Below the pieces are notes generated by a model, which did no database searches, was not told the DNA's origin, and saw nothing but the letters and a program-made list of their open reading frames with translations. From Oscheius onirici (lineage: Eukaryota > Nematoda > Chromadorea > Rhabditida > Rhabditidae), in NCBI GenBank assembly GCA_932521025.1, contig OW051473.1, positions 682,001-746,000 on the forward strand: a stretch of DNA of 64,000 nucleotides. The letters are read 5' to 3'. Position 1 is the first letter of the stretch. Each line of letters opens with the position of its first letter. Made by a program: the position numbers and the translations under genes. This document shows positions 33,001 to 45,355 of the stretch, in pieces.

Positions 33001-36000
33001 GTTATGTCATGGATATGAGTACGAGTCACATGTTTAAAAACAATTGCTTTGAACACAGCGTTTGCCCGCTAATGAATCACACACAATTCATAAGCAGTCG
33101 TTTCTGCCACAACCCTGCTCTGTTTTCATGATTCTCGACAAACTGTCATTGGATTGCAAGCGACAACTATTATCTATTACCTATGATCTTCTAAATTGTA
33201 TACAGTAGTCAGACAAAATCAAAGTAAAAAGTTGTTCCCTCTTGAGTAAGGCAAAAGTTACGTTTTCAGAATCCGTTGGCACATTTCCACCTCCGAAACC
33301 AGTACGGACTTTTGCCGAAAAGTTGGATACCTGTCTCCAAAAGCGACTTCCTCCAACAACTTCAAAATCAACAACATTGAAAAGAATCGACTACGAACAG
33401 CACTCGGTAGCAGAAGTTGCAGATCTAGAGGGAGAGGAGTTGGCTCGTCTTATGTGCCACAAGTTCCAAGAGGGACATTGTTGGGTAATCTTGAACAGTA
33501 TACAAAAATAGCCATTTTTCAGTTCACAAAAGGAGACAACATTCTCTTCATCAACCCGTTCAGCAACATTTCCGGGGACAACAACCATGAACCTTACCAA
33601 GCAATCGGAAACATTGTCGACTCTCTCCTGCAATTGCCAGCAAGCACTCTTGTTTTTCGGTATGTTTTCAGTTTGGTTTTTAATTCGCATATGTTCAGAG
33701 GCGTTTCGGGCTCCGGAAAGTCCCAACTGGCTGAAATGGCTTGCTTTGACGCTGCTAGAAAGCTCCAAGTTGATGGTAGCGCAATGGCTATTCTGATGGC
33801 AACGCTGTGTGCTCTGCGACCGCTGACTACTATCAATTCGCGGAGAAACAATTTGTCTTCCAGATGTGTGAGCTTTTATTTTAAATCGTTTATAGACAAA
33901 CACTAACGAACGTTTCTTCTTGCTCGCTCTTCCGGCGTGCTCTAATAGGCAGTACATTACCTTGGTGTTACTAAATACGCAGTGGGCAAAATCATGAAAA
34001 AAAAAACTTGTATCAAACTTGTTGGAAATATTACTTATCAACTTTAATTGTAGGTCCAGCACACCGAGCTTCACCACCGTCAAGGGATAATTGTCCGTCT
34101 TCGCCTGAAACATTTTCTCCTCGAGTCACCCAGTCGTTCTAGTCGTGCCAACATTTTTGCCATGTTGGCCAGTGAGCTGAAAGACACTGAGAAAGGTTAG
34201 ATTCACTTGCCATTTCACTATATGTTATTTTCAGAACGATTCCGTCTAACTGGATTTTATCTTCGTGAAGAGTACAGCAGCAGTGGAAAACTTGAAGACT
34301 TTAAGTCAGCTCTTACAACACTTGGAATCTCTGTCCAGGACGCCTTTTCTGTGATTTCTGCCATCACACTCCTTAACAATCTCTGCTTCAAGGAAATCAA
34401 GGGCTACGTGGATATTGAGAACATTGGAGGTATAAATTGTGACCTTTTTTCAAAACCGTTGTGTTCAGATCTTGAAGACGCAGCCCATTTACTAGGAGTC
34501 TCGTCTCTCTCCCTCTACAGAACAGTCCTTAACGGATCTCTCAGTGAGTCAACAGTTGCCGAAGCCCAGAAAACACGAGATGAGCTCGGTGCCGCCATCT
34601 TCTCCCGACTGATTTTCCTCATCGTCTCTCGGGCCAATCGTATGTTAGACTCGATGATTGAAACTGCCGACAACAGTAGCAGCACTTTCAATGATTCAGG
34701 TAGGATTACATATTTTTCCGTTACTTTCAAGCCAATTTATCTTTAGTTTGTAGTTTATATACATAGTTTCAAAATTCATAGAGATAAGAGCGGTTTATTG
34801 AAAAAGTCAGAAAATTCACAAATTAAACCCAGGGCAGAACATAGTTTTTTAGGAGTCAGCGTTGGCTCTCAAACATCTTCGATCCTGCGAATAGTGGATG
34901 TGCCTGGATACTGTAGAGCATCGAATAATTCTCTAACCGAACTTCTCATCAACACTATGAACGACTCCCTTGACGGACGGCAGAGTAGAGAGGTTTGTTT
35001 TAATTGAACACTTGTCGCACGTAATGTTTTAGGCAAAAAATCTTCTAGAAAAAATAGATCAAGCTTATGAGAACAAGCTAACTTTGAACAAGACAACATG
35101 TCCGGTGAAACATGCTGATGGAAATTTTAACGTCGACTATGATCTTAACAAAATGGTGCTGAAGAACTGTAACACTATCAACAAAGAGCTTGTGAGCGTT
35201 TCATTAAATTTGTTCTAAGTTTTGCATTCAGATTCGTCTTTTCGATACCCGTTGTTGTTCCTTCTCCTTTGTAAACAAGCTCTTTGCAACGGATTTGAGC
35301 AAACTTAAAGACAGTTCCGGTAGCTACAATCCACGGGCCGTAATTTTCATAAAAGACGACCCTACCATCATTCATAGCGTTCTTGCCTTGGCCACGGATC
35401 TGCAGAATCAAATGGATGACTGTGAGATAAAGTTTGTACATTGCATCAAGGTAAGAAACTTGTTTGCTTAAAAACTCAGTTTAGAGCAATGACAAACTGG
35501 AATACTCCCGTGTGAACGACCAGTTGGTTATGGATCAGATTGCCATGCTGCAGAGCCCAGCCACTGGTAGCCAGCTATCGATAAGCTTGATGTCTCCAAA
35601 CACTCCTCTGCCTCAGATCGACGACAGTGAGGCTCCTCAGGTACCACCACCAAGAAGCTACGAGCTGAGAGATGGCCGACTGCACAAATTTCCGCAGAGA
35701 AGAACCATGGTTGTTGATCATGTTGGTGAGTCGAAACAACTCAACTGACCTATTTTTAATGCAACTGTTTTGGATGCAACTGACCTATTTTGGATGGAAA
35801 AAGAGCCTAAAATTATTGCTACTTCTAACGTGAAAAACGTTTAAAAGATAGTTTCTTCTTTCAGATCACGCCAGTGGCGCCACCATCACAGCCGGTGAAG
35901 TAGTCAAGGCTCTTGGTTTCAAGGGGGAATGCTATCTGATCGAGACTGGTCAGCGTTTTAGAGCTAAGGTGCCCATCTCCTTCACAGAGAAGAGCTTGCC

Positions 36001-36025
36001 CCCGACTGAGGGCTTTCAAGTCTGA
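29980..36025 (+). CDS. Divergent class XVIII-like myosin, motor without converter, lever arm or tail
   Basis: Exons from 30944 to 36025 join in perfect phase. With two less certain 5' exons (29980-30026, 30820-30900) the model is 864 residues. Residues 1 to about 195 are a Ser/Pro/Arg-rich extension. The motor follows: GDNILFINPFSNI (standard myosins have D-x-V-x-V-N-P-F/Y), P-loop GVSGSGKS (about 314-321), switch I region NSRRNNLSSRC, the domain with FLLESPSRSSRANIFAMLASEL, AAHLLGVSSLSLYRTVLNGS, switch II region ILRIVDVPGY (standard D-I-x-G-F-E), and FVHCIKSNDKLEYSRVNDQL (standard F-V-R-C-I-K-P-N). The switch II Glu is replaced, and D-x-P-G recalls class XVIII myosins, which are poor or inactive ATPases. 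After this region the protein runs only about 130 residues, with a Pro-rich stretch (PQVPPPRSYEL), and stops; no IQ motif or coiled coil is seen. AATAAA at 36037-36042. Confidence 0.8.
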
Positions 36026-39000
36026 AAGACATATTGAATAAACTATCCCTGTTTGCTTTTATTCTCAAAAGAGGCCGGAAGGAAAAACTTCAACTTATGC
36101 GCACTCGCGCGTAAGTCATAAAGATCCCCCAGGAGAAATCACCGTGCTCTTAAATATATGGAAGAAGTTAGACCTTCGACTCTGAAATGACCTCTTTGTT
36201 GAAGTTCGGAATATTGTAGAAGTTCGTCAGTTTGAAGACTGGACTAGACTTTACGCTTCAATACTCTTATGCTCTAGAAATAGGGCGCAAAAGTTCGAAG
36301 ATTGTGTCCCGAAGAAAAAGTTTGAGTTTCTTGACCTTTGGTTATGATTCACACATTCTTTGATTTTCATGATGCACTCGTATGAATTGAGATTTTTTCT
36401 GACAGCATACCTTAAAATATAAGAGAGACAGTAAGTTCCCCGAACGAGACCAAGTTCAAATGAGTAGCTTCAGTTTTCGTCAACTAGGCTGCAACTAGGG
36501 TTTATTTTGCAGCAATTTATAGCTTGAAATGACTTTTTTTTAACAAGTGAAGGTCTCACCACCCTAGACACATTTCTTTATCCGGAAACACGTAGACTAA
36601 CTAAGTTTTCCTTTCCAACACTTGTTCACTCGCACTTGCAAAGTATTTCCAAGTGTTCGTTTGTCCCTTTCAACTTTTGATACATCTCGTCCTCTGAAAA
36701 TACTCGTCCTCTGAAAACAACAATTTAATATTCAGCTTGTTGAGGAGGCAAAACGTGGCCGGTCTCGGCCGTCCGAATGACTGACACTTAAGAAACACAA
36801 TATCCTTGTTGTTTTGAAGAAAGCGCATGTCAACGAGTGTTACTACAAGAACACAACCGATCCATGATCTTCTTTTATCGTTTTTTGCCGCGAACATTGG
36901 TGATCTGATCGTGGTCAGCTTCCTGACAGGATATCCGCCCCTTCCTTTTTATCAAAAAGAGACTTCAAAGAGCCATATTCGGCCATGAAATTCTTTGCAT
37001 ATTAAGTTTGTTTGGTGTTGGTGTCTGCTTCCGCCTTGATTTTGTACTCTTTTCGAGAGTCTTCTATTTTGTATCCTATATTGGGTAAATGTAAGCGTAG
37101 ATCTGATATGAGCAATTTTTGCAATCGCAGAAGTGTTTAGAAAACAGGGAATATACCACGAGCATTATAGATCTTTGTCACAGCACATCCATTTATCTCT
37201 AACAACTTTGATACTTTGAAAAGATTTCTGTTCTTTCATTTCACATCGTAGTAGTACAAGTTTGAATAACTTAAAGGACTAATTGATACAGGAAATGCCT
37301 AAAAAGTGGAGAAAAATATGACTAAAGTGGCCGTTTTGTACTTTTGATTTTTGCTTTAAAAAGAAATTGTATATTTTCTAACACTAGGCTAGTAACACCC
37401 TCCCAGGGCTACAGTTCGAAATTTCTCGTCTTCGCTTATTGTTTCATTCTGTCGCAGAGCCTCAGCCCTAGTTCCTTCCATTCTTTCCTTGCCGCTCTAT
37501 TCTGATCATCCCTGTCGTTAATTTTGTCTTTGCGCGCAAAACTAGCAAGTTTACGGTAGATGAGCACTCTCAAGATTACACTTCCGCATACCCTAATTTC
37601 CAGGTCAGAAAGACATTAAAGGGGACATAATTTCAGCAATTCGCATGCACTTCCAAGATGAGGCCCACCCACAAGGTGACCTCTAGGTTGCACCAAACTA
37701 GACCATGTAACATTCAACTTCCACCCTATTTCAAATGACTAAAACACCTAAAAAGCGTTGTGATTATGGAAGTGAAAATATCGGCGAGGAAGGGTAGTAA
37801 GAGAGCAATGTTTCATCGATGTCAGCCAAACCTTTATTGAGGGTTAGGTCCTCAATTCATATAACCTACCACATCGCGTCATTCAAAAATGAGGTTTATC
37901 GAGTCTTCCTTTTCATTTTGTGACTTTTAAGTGAAAGATTATTGGACTTCCGCCTCTTGTTCTTTTAATGATCTTGAACGATAGACAAATTACAACATGT
38001 GCGATGACAGCTCCAGTCTGGTTTTCCGACCACATCCTCGTTAATTCTTTTAAACTTGGGGGAAGACGAACAAAATCCGGGTACCTTCACAACATTGTTC
38101 AAAATGCAATTAATGCAAATTTCTTGATTTTTCTACGTTTACACAGTTGTCCGAATATCTTTCTCATTCTCTTATTTTCGTTTACCATGATGCCAATGCC
38201 GTCATTCGCCGCTAATGTTTTGCAAAGTCGCTGCAAAATAACGACTATCAGGACCACTTAAAAACGTTTATACTGTAATCGGAACGAGCCATTAATGTGG
38301 GCGTTATAACCCTTTTTAAGAAAATCAAAAGATTTAGTGCTAAGCTAAATGCCAGTTGGTATGTCGCGAATCCAAGCTCAAGTAAGCCAATTGTTATAGC
38401 AATATTAGACAACAAATACAGCATTTAATTTGAATTTATATGTAAATTTAAAGTTTTTAATCTTTGCGCCTTTTCCTTAACCAGTCCGGACAAAGCCGAA
38501 GTTCATTCTTTCATGATTTGACAAGCACTCGAACTCTGAACGACAAAAAACTGCACGCACTGCATTTGTTGCTCCCTCCGATGAATCTAAAGTTGAAGTA
38601 CCTTTTAAGATGTTGCAAATAGTGACTTAATACGTTTGCTCCTCTTTCAATTCTACAAGTCAGCCAAAGGTTTCCTTAAGTAGTGTTCATCCAAGCAAGC
38701 AAAACAAAGTGTGTCTTATGTGACCCCACTCTTCTGCTCTCTCGCTCTTTTTGTGAAGTTTCGTGGTTGATGGGGACTCTTTCCATTAGTTCATTTTGTG
38801 TCACATTAGACATATCCAGGGGCTCCTCATCCATCACAGCCACCTATTCAGGTCTTTTGAGGTCTGGGTCGAGCTTCGTTAAACAGAACCCTGAATGACT
38901 GCAACACAAGTATTAGCCCAGTAGTCTTTCCACTCTTTCAAATCATCTTCCCGTACTTGATTTTTTATTTTCACATCCGCGTGAGAATGTGTGTGAAACC

Positions 39001-42000
39001 GAAAGCCAGAACAATTTTCATCAATGGTGTCAATTGAAGACCGAGCGTGTGTGTATTCTCGTTAAGGAATGACCTCTTCGTTTGTTTTAAGTGCTTAAGC
39101 CATCACTGGATGGAAAGATGGCGTCAAAAACGACTGGACGAGTTCAATGTTTCTGACATTTCAGCTCGATTTTTCATTTGGTTTTGAATTTTTCATTTGA
39201 TGAAGCATGACGGGAGTTTATGATGTTTTTAGTTCGAAGAGTGAGCTGAGCTTTTGCCTGATACGTACAATTTTTAGTAACAAGGAATTTTATCTGTATT
39301 ACCAGGCAGTTTCCTTGTTTATTAATATTGTGAGCATTCGTCAAAGCAACTTTGTTCTAAGAAACTTTTTCAGGCTTTCACTTTAAAGCTTTTTTTTTGC
39401 TTTGAACTAATAGCAGTCCACTTTACTGATATCTGCTCTATATTTGGGCGGGTGTTTTCCATTCTTACTTCTTGTGAAAACGTTTGCAACCATACATCCA
39501 ATAGAGGTTCGTCATTTAACCGAGGCTCTGAACCTAATTTTGTTTAGAGTCTGCTCTGTTTGGGTCATTTGTTCTGGTCTAGAGAACCGCAACTTCCACA
39601 GCAAAATGTTGAGTTCCATGCCTTGTACTAACTTCCTGTCATGCTTTCCGAAAACCAAGAGCCTTCATCTAACATCCTTAGAAGTAGATCGGCAATTGTT
39701 CTGGCCAAACTAGGCGTAACATCCAGACAAAAGCGACCTCATACGTTTTCCCCAATGTTTTCTCTTTTTTACAAATTTATATAGTTGAACGACTTTTTTA
39801 AAATATATGATACGTATCTAGCTACAAAAAGTGTTGGAGCCATCCCATTCCAATTATTTTTAGTTGGTGGTCTTCATTGAGACCAATTCTAAACACATGG
39901 AGCCTCCTAATCCGATTGTTTTTTTCGGGAGGTCGGACCCCGAGCGGTTTTGCGGTCTCTAAACGTCCAATTTGGTTTTCTCGACAAGTACTACGAGCGA
40001 TACGGAGACCTCGAGGGATACCCTAAATTGTTTGGGTGACTTCTTAAAGTGCTTGAGCGAGAAAGATTGACCGACCAGATGGTCTCTAAATTCAATTTGA
40101 GAAAACATTGCGTCAGTGTTCGTTAGATTTGCACCAGAAGAGAAAGAATCTTCTTAAAGCATAACCGGACGTTTTATCACTTTTTAACCAGTAAGTAAAT
40201 ACCAACTTTTGCCAAAATTTTGGGTCGAAATGATAATTTTTTTTCAATTCCTGTATGTTTCAACCCCGTCTTTCCTTCTGTTCAACTTCAAGTCTCAAGT
40301 AAAACGTTGTATATCTCATTTCCTCATTTCGTTAATTCTTCCCACCTCTCAGCTCTTTTTACTTGGATGATGTCCTCGAATCCTTCTCCCACAGCTTATC
40401 CGCATTCCAGTGTTTGCTTTCAACTCAAAGCTACAAACACTGACGAATTTTGCAACCTCTTTAAATGTTTTTGGGCCACTTGTTAATTATTTTAACACGT
40501 ATTTGGAAGCTTAACTTCCTCATCAATTGTTCTCTCCGGTTCTCTGTAATGTTTAAAGCGGAGAGTTTGGTAGAAAAGCATAAAAGTAGCACTTTAATTT
40601 GTCACGTGTCAGTCAAAAGAGTTCACGAGTTCTAATAGATCAGAGAGGTGTCTTTTTCTCTGAAAGGTAGCACTAACTGTCAAATTAAGCGAGCCTAAAA
40701 TAGACGAGGAGAGAGGACACTTCTACGTAAACGATGCCCAGTCCCTAGTAATTACTTTTTGCTAGATGCCGTTCACACTTTTTGTCTCTAAGCTTGAAAA
40801 AAGTTTCAGGAAAAGTATCCAAAGGATGTATTGAGGCTGGGTTGTTCCCAATTTGTATGTGTTACACTTGCTCAGAGCTTGCACTTTCAGTTCTCTGGCT
40901 CGCGAAAAAATGTCTCGAAACATGTTTCCTCCGTGCAGGCAATAATAAGCTCAGGAAATAGGTCTTTTGTGCTCTTCCTTCGAGCAATCGGCTTCTGAGG
41001 GTGATTTTGTGAAACTTATTCCTGTTCTATGAACTACCTTGATCTAAACCATTTCGACTGTTAGCTCGCTTTCTGTCTCTTTTTAGATTCCATTCTTACC
41101 GGCATTTTAGCTGTGCAATAGGTTTGTATTCTCGAAAGTTGTTACATTGTACCATCGCGGGCTAGATTCGAAGACGTGATATCACTGACCGCTTTCAAGC
41201 CAGTTGGACCTCCGAGAAAACGTTTTTCTGCATCTTATCAGGCGGTTCGTATAAATATAGCGAGCGTGACCGTTCAAGCACTCCGTGTCCCTAGCTGATG
41301 TTAAAAAACGGTCATAAGCGACTGGATTTGGTTTGACGGCATCCGCAGAAGAAGACCAGAATGGAAACTTTTGATCTATCTCAATGAGCAGCATCGTGTG
41401 AGTTGAAGTAAAATAGTAACCTAAATATGGCGGGTTTTGTAGACTTTTGATCCTTTTTTTTGTAATTCGGTGTGCTGATAACATTTTCATGGATCACCAT
41501 TTTCCTACCTAATCATGGACGCCTTAGTGTTTCCTAACTGGACATCTTTGCTGACGCAAAAATTTAGCAGTAAACACGGGCTTGTGTTCCATCTTCGCAG
41601 GCGGAAATGAACTCTTCCTTCCCTCTAGTGCAGGAGAATCTACAACAATTAGGTGATGCCATCGCGCAACTTTTTTCTATTTTACTTACCATTGGAGAAA
41701 AACGAATTGTTCCTAAATCAAGACCCAAGGCATTTTTTTTCTGCTTGTGAGAATAGAGCAATATCTCTCTGCGAGAGTTTTGGCGACATTGAAACATAAT
41801 CAGACATTTTTCTGTTATTGCTTCTCTCGTGATCTGCTTCATTTTCAATGAGATTTGAGTTTGCGATAATATGGCGCTTTATTTACCAGGAAGTCCACCG
41901 AATCTGATTCTAGTAGCCTCATTTCCATGATGATGGCTGCATCTGCAACGTACTTTGACATTAAAATGTTTACCTTTTTTCACCTTTTCCACACAAAACT

Positions 42001-45000
42001 GGTATGGAAGTGAGCTTTTTGTTGTCTTGAAGAACAGCAATGCGCAACGATTAACTGCAAAGTTTTTGGAATTTTTGTTTGTGTCAAAAAACTGGTTTAA
42101 GGTGTGTCAACTTTTCCATCCTTGCCGTTTTTATGTTCATTTCTTCTCCTGCTCCTAATTGAAAATGTTGGTCTCTTAACACCCTAAGACTATTCGATTA
42201 AATTTTCATGTGATGTTTCTTCTCGGCATTGAACCTCGGATTAATCACAAAGCCAAGAAAATTGCAACATACGGAACAAGATTCCTCGGCTAGAAAAAAC
42301 ACATTTTGATACTCGCGACCTCCTAAAGCTTCGACTCACACGTCTGTAATCTAACGCCAATGCTCTATGAATTCTACTCCCAAAAAACTGACGTCAGAGC
42401 CACACAACCTATTGCAGCTACTAATCTGTCAATCCGAAAAGCATCATTACGTCTCGGGGCCTCTTTAGGGCAGAGGGAACGACGTTTAATCACAGACTTT
42501 TCTCTGTCCATTTTCAGAAGTCCTAGCCCTTGTTTGATCATTCTCTACTGTAACCAATTCGCCTTCTGCTTTAGAGAATAGGCTTGCTGTTTTATTAGCA
42601 TCCAAGACCTGTGGTTTCTTCCTACGCTCTCGAGAGCAATATAATAGGTAGCAGTAAACATCATTATATTCTGTAGCATGAACAAAGAGCTTCTTAATAC
42701 ATCATCAAGATTTCTCAAGAGGTATAGCTAAAAATTTTGCGTTTTCTTCAATTTTCATATACTTTTCAACTTTGTTTGGTAAATCATAGCTGTCGAAAGC
42801 AAACATGATGCTCAATGTGATTTTACTTTTATTTTTGAAGCATAGCGGAATCAAGCAGTACTTTAAATCCTGATGCTAGAAACTTTAAAACCATTCAAAA
42901 TCTGAGAAATACGAAACTTCATAAAAGTTTTATATATTTTTTGCATTCAGACAGATAATAGCTCGTACTAACAAACTTCGTACACTAGCAACGTTTTCGT
43001 TAGGTGATAATGAAGTTTTCATGTTAGTGTTCCACAGCCTATTCCGGTTAAATGAACCAAAAGTGCTCAATTTTTCTTTCAAAACTGCTATTAAATGTCT
43101 GACGCTGTTCCCTCCATGAGAGAACACACTTTTCACAAGAGGTTCCCATCGAAATATGATCGTTTCCTGGCAATGACTTTCAGTCTTTCCACCCACACGT
43201 TCATAGCCAGATAATCGCATTCAGGCTGTAGCACTGTGTGTTGACAATAAAGGCCGCTAATAATTTCCCGTTAAAATGGAAAGCTGATGAAATTGAGCTC
43301 GTCGGCTCATACATTTTCCTTATTACTCTATCGTGTGACTTGTCATAATAATGACCACCAGCACGATGATGAATATTCGAACAGAATCTTTGGCTCTCTT
43401 TTTTGTCACTTTCATCGCTAGTTTCTCATGAGAGTTCACGAAATTTTCTCTTTGTTCACATCACCTAAGTAAATGTCACAACAAACCAGTTGTTCCGATC
43501 ATGTCTCAAATTAGACAAAGTCTGACAAACATTCCTGTCTGGACTAACGCTTCTTCAAGAAAAAGTGATCAAAATCGGCGCCGTTGACGATAATTAATCA
43601 AACTATGGACACATTCAAGTATTTAAAACGCCCACATGTGAACATTTTCCTCTATTTTATGTCTGAACAAGACACTGTCATTTTTACCTGCCCGAATCAT
43701 ATTTCAGCTGCGAAACACAAGTAACCTTCGAGCGCATATGGTAAAATGCCCAGATTTTCTCATGCCTTTTAATAAGTTTAGATCATTCTTTAAAACAAAA
43801 GTGGTACAGAACAATTTTTGAGAAGAAGCATTCGAAATTTTTAAGCTGTTTGTATGCCGTTTTTATGCTGCAAACCGGAGTTTTCATGATCGGCCTCGAA
43901 GCCAACTTACTATCTCAACATTCAAAAACGATTATCTCTCTAAATAGATATATACAAACAAGAAGCCATAAATTAGACGTCTAGTACGCACTCGGCTCAT
44001 CGCCAATGCATAACAGCCTGATAAATAGTAGCCGTATTTCAGAGTGCTAGCGTGCCACAGTTGCAAAAAAACTATTACCCTGTTTAAAGTTTCTAGCAAC
44101 TGTAGCCAAAAGGTTGTAGCTATGTTTAACGCATTTTGACCTTTAAAGGGCCACAAGGAATGAGCCATCCCTGCTCGACTCTTTTGCGCGGGCTGTCGTC
44201 TCGCCTCTGTAGGGTCTTCATCTCTCCGGCCTACTGATAGAGCCAATTAGACAGAGTATAGGTGGCCCTTAGTAAAAAAAACCGAACTTTCGTGCTTGTG
44301 ATGAGGCAAGCGCATCGCGTTTTCTTAAAACTAATTCCATTTCCTGTCTCGGCTAGCTATTAATGTTTGGCTTCTCGAGTGTCAGTGATAGATCGGACGA
44401 GCTCAGTTCTTGACTTTTGGATAGGTCAAAATCCCACTTTGAACCTATTTTAGGCTTTTAGCCTTTGCTGTCGAAATGCTATGCCAGAAAACAGTTAGCA
44501 AACATTTATGGAAAGATTGCTGAACTTGAAATCAGTGAAATTTCACCATGGATAATTTTTGTTTTTGCTTTTATTTTTATTTTTGCTGATGCTGAATGCA
44601 AACTGCGTACAATATCTCATGTCAAGCGGCTGTATTTATCTGATCATGGAAAACGTCTATTTTCATGTCTATGCTCTATGATTTTGATACTTTTTCTGCG
44701 CCAGAGGTGTTAATGTAATGGCCTTTAACAGCCAGTCGTCAGAAATTTTATCACTTTGCGATCTTATTTTCGGTCAGTGACGGTTGTTTTCCAATTTGAT
44801 TGAGGCTAACAAGATGGCTTATCTTTTCCAGCTCGGCGCCTTCAAAAAATCTTTATTTTTGCCTTCATCGTCAGATGATATTGAAATCTATTTCAAGCTT
44901 TTTACTGAAGACCTAGGAGCATTTGCTACTCTATGCTCATTGATCTAATTCATCTGCAGATAAGCAGTCTTCGATTTGCAACCAGTTTAAAGTATTTAAG

Positions 45001-45355
45001 TTATGAAAAATTTGCAATAAGCTGTATACGGCGTCGAATTTGTTCGTTTCTCTCACTGTCACCGAAAAGCTCACTCAGCTTCGGTATGCGCGAATACTTT
45101 TGCACGCAATGACCTGGTTTTTCAGAACAGTTTTCGGCTTTCCGTGGCGAAATATGCGAAAGAAACGTAGGAAAAAAGTTGCACCTTTTTATATTTTAAT
45201 GTCACCCGTCCTAATTCAATGAAAATGAGAGGCAGCAGTGTCCTCGAGAGATGAATCATGAGAAGCCATAAAGTTGTGAGCAGTTTTGAGAAGCATTCTC
45301 CACTCTCAGTCTCCTCCTGAAATCATATCTCAGACAACTAATTTTTCAGCTCCAC
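36026..45355. other. 9.3-kb stretch without a recognisable gene
   Basis: I read both strands and found only short frames (none above about 105 residues) without splice-linked neighbours, family motifs, RNA genes or clear repeats. It is AT-rich and pyrimidine-rich in places. It probably includes 5' regulatory DNA or an untranslated first exon of the GPCR that follows. Confidence 0.45.

Noticed and set aside
34515-34730. Antisense frames within the myosin exons
   Set aside because: Shadows of coding exons; the plus-strand frame has motor motifs and phase-consistent junctions.
43932-44246. 104-codon minus-strand frame in the gene-poor region
   Set aside because: No start context, partner exon or motif; the length is within chance for the size of the region.
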